Below, piece by piece: positions 61,780 to 64,000 of a stretch of DNA of 64,000 nt. The notes under the pieces were generated by a model that saw nothing but the letters and a program-made list of their open reading frames with translations, had not been told where the DNA came from and did no database searches. Source of the stretch: Persicaria tinctoria (taxonomy: Eukaryota > Streptophyta > Magnoliopsida > Caryophyllales > Polygonaceae); contig JBANSL010000009.1 in the NCBI GenBank assembly GCA_037127255.1, positions 19,879,975 to 19,943,974 on the forward strand. The letters are read 5' to 3'. Made by a program: the position numbers and the translations under genes. Position 1 is the stretch's first letter. Each line of letters starts with the position of its first letter.

Positions 61780-62150
61780 TCAACTTCTCTATTTCTGATA
61801 CTCGGGACGCCCGCGACCTAAGAATTACGCACTCAGATCCTATGGTAATCCATGTACAGATAGGAACCAAAACTGTCAAGCGAGTTATGATAAATACAGG
61901 TTTGTCTGTGGATGTCCTTTACTGAGACGCTTTTGAACAACTCGGGATCGCTGAAAGCGCCTTACGCCAGTATTCAGGAAAGCTGGTCTCCTTCTCTGGA
62001 GACGAAGTCGTGGTTGCTGGGACAATCGAGTTGGCCCTGACGTTGGGGACAACATCGAATGGAAGAACCCACATGATTGAATTCACGGTGGTTAGACTAC
62101 CGTCCATTTACAACGCTATCATGGGCCGAGTAAGTCTGTTCAAATTCTAA
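61780..62150 (+). pseudogene. Tat-like aspartic protease, catalytic Asp replaced
   Basis: The retropepsin core reads VMINTGLSVDVLY: AAT at 61893-61895 stands where the catalytic Asp (GAT) should be, and Leu replaces a Ser two residues on. A TGA at 61923-61925 follows immediately, where Trp or Arg is likely. The downstream part (AIMGRVSLF near 62120) keeps the flap and C-terminal pattern. Inactive. Confidence 0.75.
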
Positions 62151-62204
62151 ATAGCATGCTCCATATATCATTTTAGCATCAAATTTCCATGCGCCGATGG
62201 GAAG

Positions 62205-63668
62205 GTGGGCGAAGCACGGGGCGAACAAGCAGAAAGTAGGATTTTCTACTTATCCTCGCTGAAGAAGGGTCATAATCGAATATTCGTGATTAAGGGAAGC
62301 GGTCAAGGGTCTTTAAAAGATGAAGCGACTGATGAACTCAAACAAGAGGCCACATCCGAACGACAACAGGCGGAGCTAGAGGTTCGGCCCGAGAAGATAA
62401 CCGACAAGATCGTGGAGGAAAAGATCGCCTTTTTTCCTTTCCCAAATAAGACTGAAGCATTGTACCACGACCACAGTTTGACTGGTCTAGCCCTTGAGCG
62501 CCTCAAGAACAAGTTGAAAGGATCGCGCGACGTTTTTGCATGGTCACCACAAGATTTGAAGGGAATCCCCCAAGAAACTGCGGAGCACTCTTTGAGACTT
62601 AATCGCAAGGCGAAGGCCGTGTGCCAAAGGAAGAGGAAGATGGCTGCGGAAAAATCAAAAGCAGTAAAACAAGAGGTACACAAGCTATTACAAGCTGGAT
62701 TTATTCACGAGATTAATGATTCGACTTGGTTATCAAATGTAGTGATAGTAAAAAAGACCAGCGGAAAATGAAGAATGTGCGTTGACTTCAAAGATCTGAA
62801 CAAAGCCTACCCAAAAGATAGCTATCCCTTGCCATCTATCGACGAGCTGGAAGACACCACGACAGGGCACGCTACTCTAAGCTTTCTAGATGCTTATTTG
62901 GGCTACAATCAAATCAAAATGAGTCATCGCGATGAAAAAAGCATTGTCTTCATTACCAACCTGGGAACCTTTTGTTATAAGGTAATGCCGTTCGGGCTCA
63001 AGAACGCCGGTGCCACCTTTCAATGGTTGATAGAGAGGTGTTTTCGTCGCAGATCGGAAAAAATGTTGCGGTTTACGTCGACGATATCGTGGTCAAAAGT
63101 CTCACAAAGGAGGACCACTGCAAAGATCTACAGGAAACCATCAGCACACTAAGAAGGAATCGCGTTTGTCTGAATCCGAAAAAGTGTGTTTTCGGGGTAA
63201 ATTTGGAAAATTCCTGGGTTTCATGATAAGCCATCGAGGAATAGATGTGAATCCCTCGAAGATGCAGACTATCATCGACATGGCCCTCCAAAGACGTTGA
63301 ATGATATTCAGAAGTTGAATGGGTTAGTCAACTACTTAAGTAGATTCTACTCGCGATTAGCTGACCACTCCATGCCTTTCTTTGATCAACTAAAAAAGAA
63401 GTGCCCGATCGAGTGGACTGCCGTTTTGGACAAAGCCTTCAAAAGCATGAAGGAATACCTGGCCACTTTGCCCACCCTTCATTTTCCACGCGAGCATAAA
63501 ACCCTGCTGCTATACCTCACCGTCGGGTCCACAACCATCAGCACGGTGCTTACTAGGGAATCTAAACTACCCATCTATTTTGCTAGCAGGGTCTTGCAGC
63601 CAGCCGAATCCAGATACACTCCGATTGAAAAATGGCTTTTTCCGTGGTTTTTGCTGCGCGAAGATTAA
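62205..63668 (+). pseudogene. Tat-like reverse transcriptase and RNase H start
   Basis: A pre-RT region (RDVFAWSPQDLKGIPQ) leads to RT: KLLQAGFIHEINDSTWLSNVVIVKK. A TGA at 62769-62771 (Trp expected) is followed by CVDFKDLNKAYPKDSYPLP, FLDAYLGYNQI and VMPFGLKNAGATFQ. A one-base shift near 63040 leads to YVDDIVVKS in another frame, and another break near 63220 to the connection domain (LNGLVNYLSRF) and RNase H beginning (LLYLTVGSTTISTVL, where the first catalytic Asp is not evident). It ends in degenerate sequence after 63668. Confidence 0.82.
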
Positions 63669-64000
63669 GGCCTTACTTTTAGGCTCACACAATCGAGGTA
63701 CTCTCCGACTTGCCCCTTCATTAAATCCTGCATTCACCATCGCTCTCAGGAAGAATGGTCAAATGAGCAGTAGAGCTTTCCGAATTTGACATACATTTCA
63801 TTGGTCAACGTCTTAGATAGTACAAAAGTAAAATACAATCGAAGTATATAATAAAAGAATAAATTCGATATCACGCTCGCTTTCGGGAAGAAGACAAGAC
63901 ACCAGACAACATGTTATTCAACGAACGTGAAGGAGATCTAGAGAAGAACCTGTTTCATACGGAACACCCATTATACTTGAATAGGACACCAGTACTGCCC

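Larger units (their letters stand above)
60230..64000 (+). mobile_element. Tat/Retand-like Ty3 element, decayed, runs off the window
   Basis: Gag, protease, reverse transcriptase and the start of RNase H follow in order but in several frames with stops. The right end lies beyond 64000 and no LTR is visible. The last 200 bp (63790-64000) have no intact frame. Confidence 0.8.

Overview
The window is a gene-poor, transposon-dense stretch of plant nuclear DNA. The element types point to a plant, probably a eudicot: a Tekay/Del-like Ty3 retrotransposon primed by initiator tRNA-Met, Athila- and Tat-like Ty3 remnants, PIF/Harbinger with a Myb-like ORF1, CACTA with Transposase_24 exons, plant LINEs with DUF4283 ORF1, Helitrons, hAT, Mutator-like and Stowaway-like MITEs. 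The species cannot be told from the sequence. Only two ordinary cellular genes are well supported: a RING-H2 finger gene (2624-3217, +) and a four-exon gene for cytosolic ribosomal protein eS27/RPS27 (34917-33533, -).

Layout. 1-7555: weak gene-like fragments, the RING-H2 gene and the 3' part of a Helitron (PIF1-like helicase, hairpin and CTAG end). 7556-11700: a PIF/Harbinger-type MITE (TSD TTA) lying inside another inverted-repeat element, two Stowaway-like MITEs, a direct-repeat pair and an alternating GT/GC tract. 12161-30325: one PIF/Harbinger transposon on the minus strand, Myb-like ORF1 at 30325-25305 and DDE transposase ORF2 at 24847-12161. It is split twice, by a 3.95-kb CACTA element in ORF1 (25474-29425, TSD CCA) and by an 11.4-kb Tekay-type Ty3 element in codon 9 of ORF2 (13454-24820, TSD CAACT). 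The Ty3 element has an unbroken polyprotein and near-identical LTRs.

30326-43600: LINE-like debris, a Mutator-like MITE, RPS27 with its promoter, a Helitron 3' end immediately upstream of that promoter, and a LINE (35404-40019, minus) inserted in the Helitron sequence. 43599-49511: a second LINE with a perfect 15-bp target-site duplication and a decayed ORF2. 49652-52430: a TA microsatellite, then a 0.9-kb minisatellite with a roughly 190-bp higher-order period, interrupted by a hAT MITE (8-bp TSD). 54250-55800: LINE ORF1 remnant. 55860-60178: an Athila-like derivative that keeps the gag C-terminus, protease and an integrase tail, lacks reverse transcriptase, and carries four clusters of the dyad TCGA-NN-TCGA. 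60230-64000: a decayed Tat-like Ty3 element running off the window.

The genes do not form a pathway. The window records layered insertion and decay: many breaks are C-to-T or G-to-A nonsense changes (notably at Trp codons) or homopolymer frameshifts. The strongest points for follow-up are the fully datable nest at 12-30 kb, the GT-AT intron of RPS27, the TCGA-NN-TCGA clusters, and a LINE that appears to have inserted without a recognisable ORF1.
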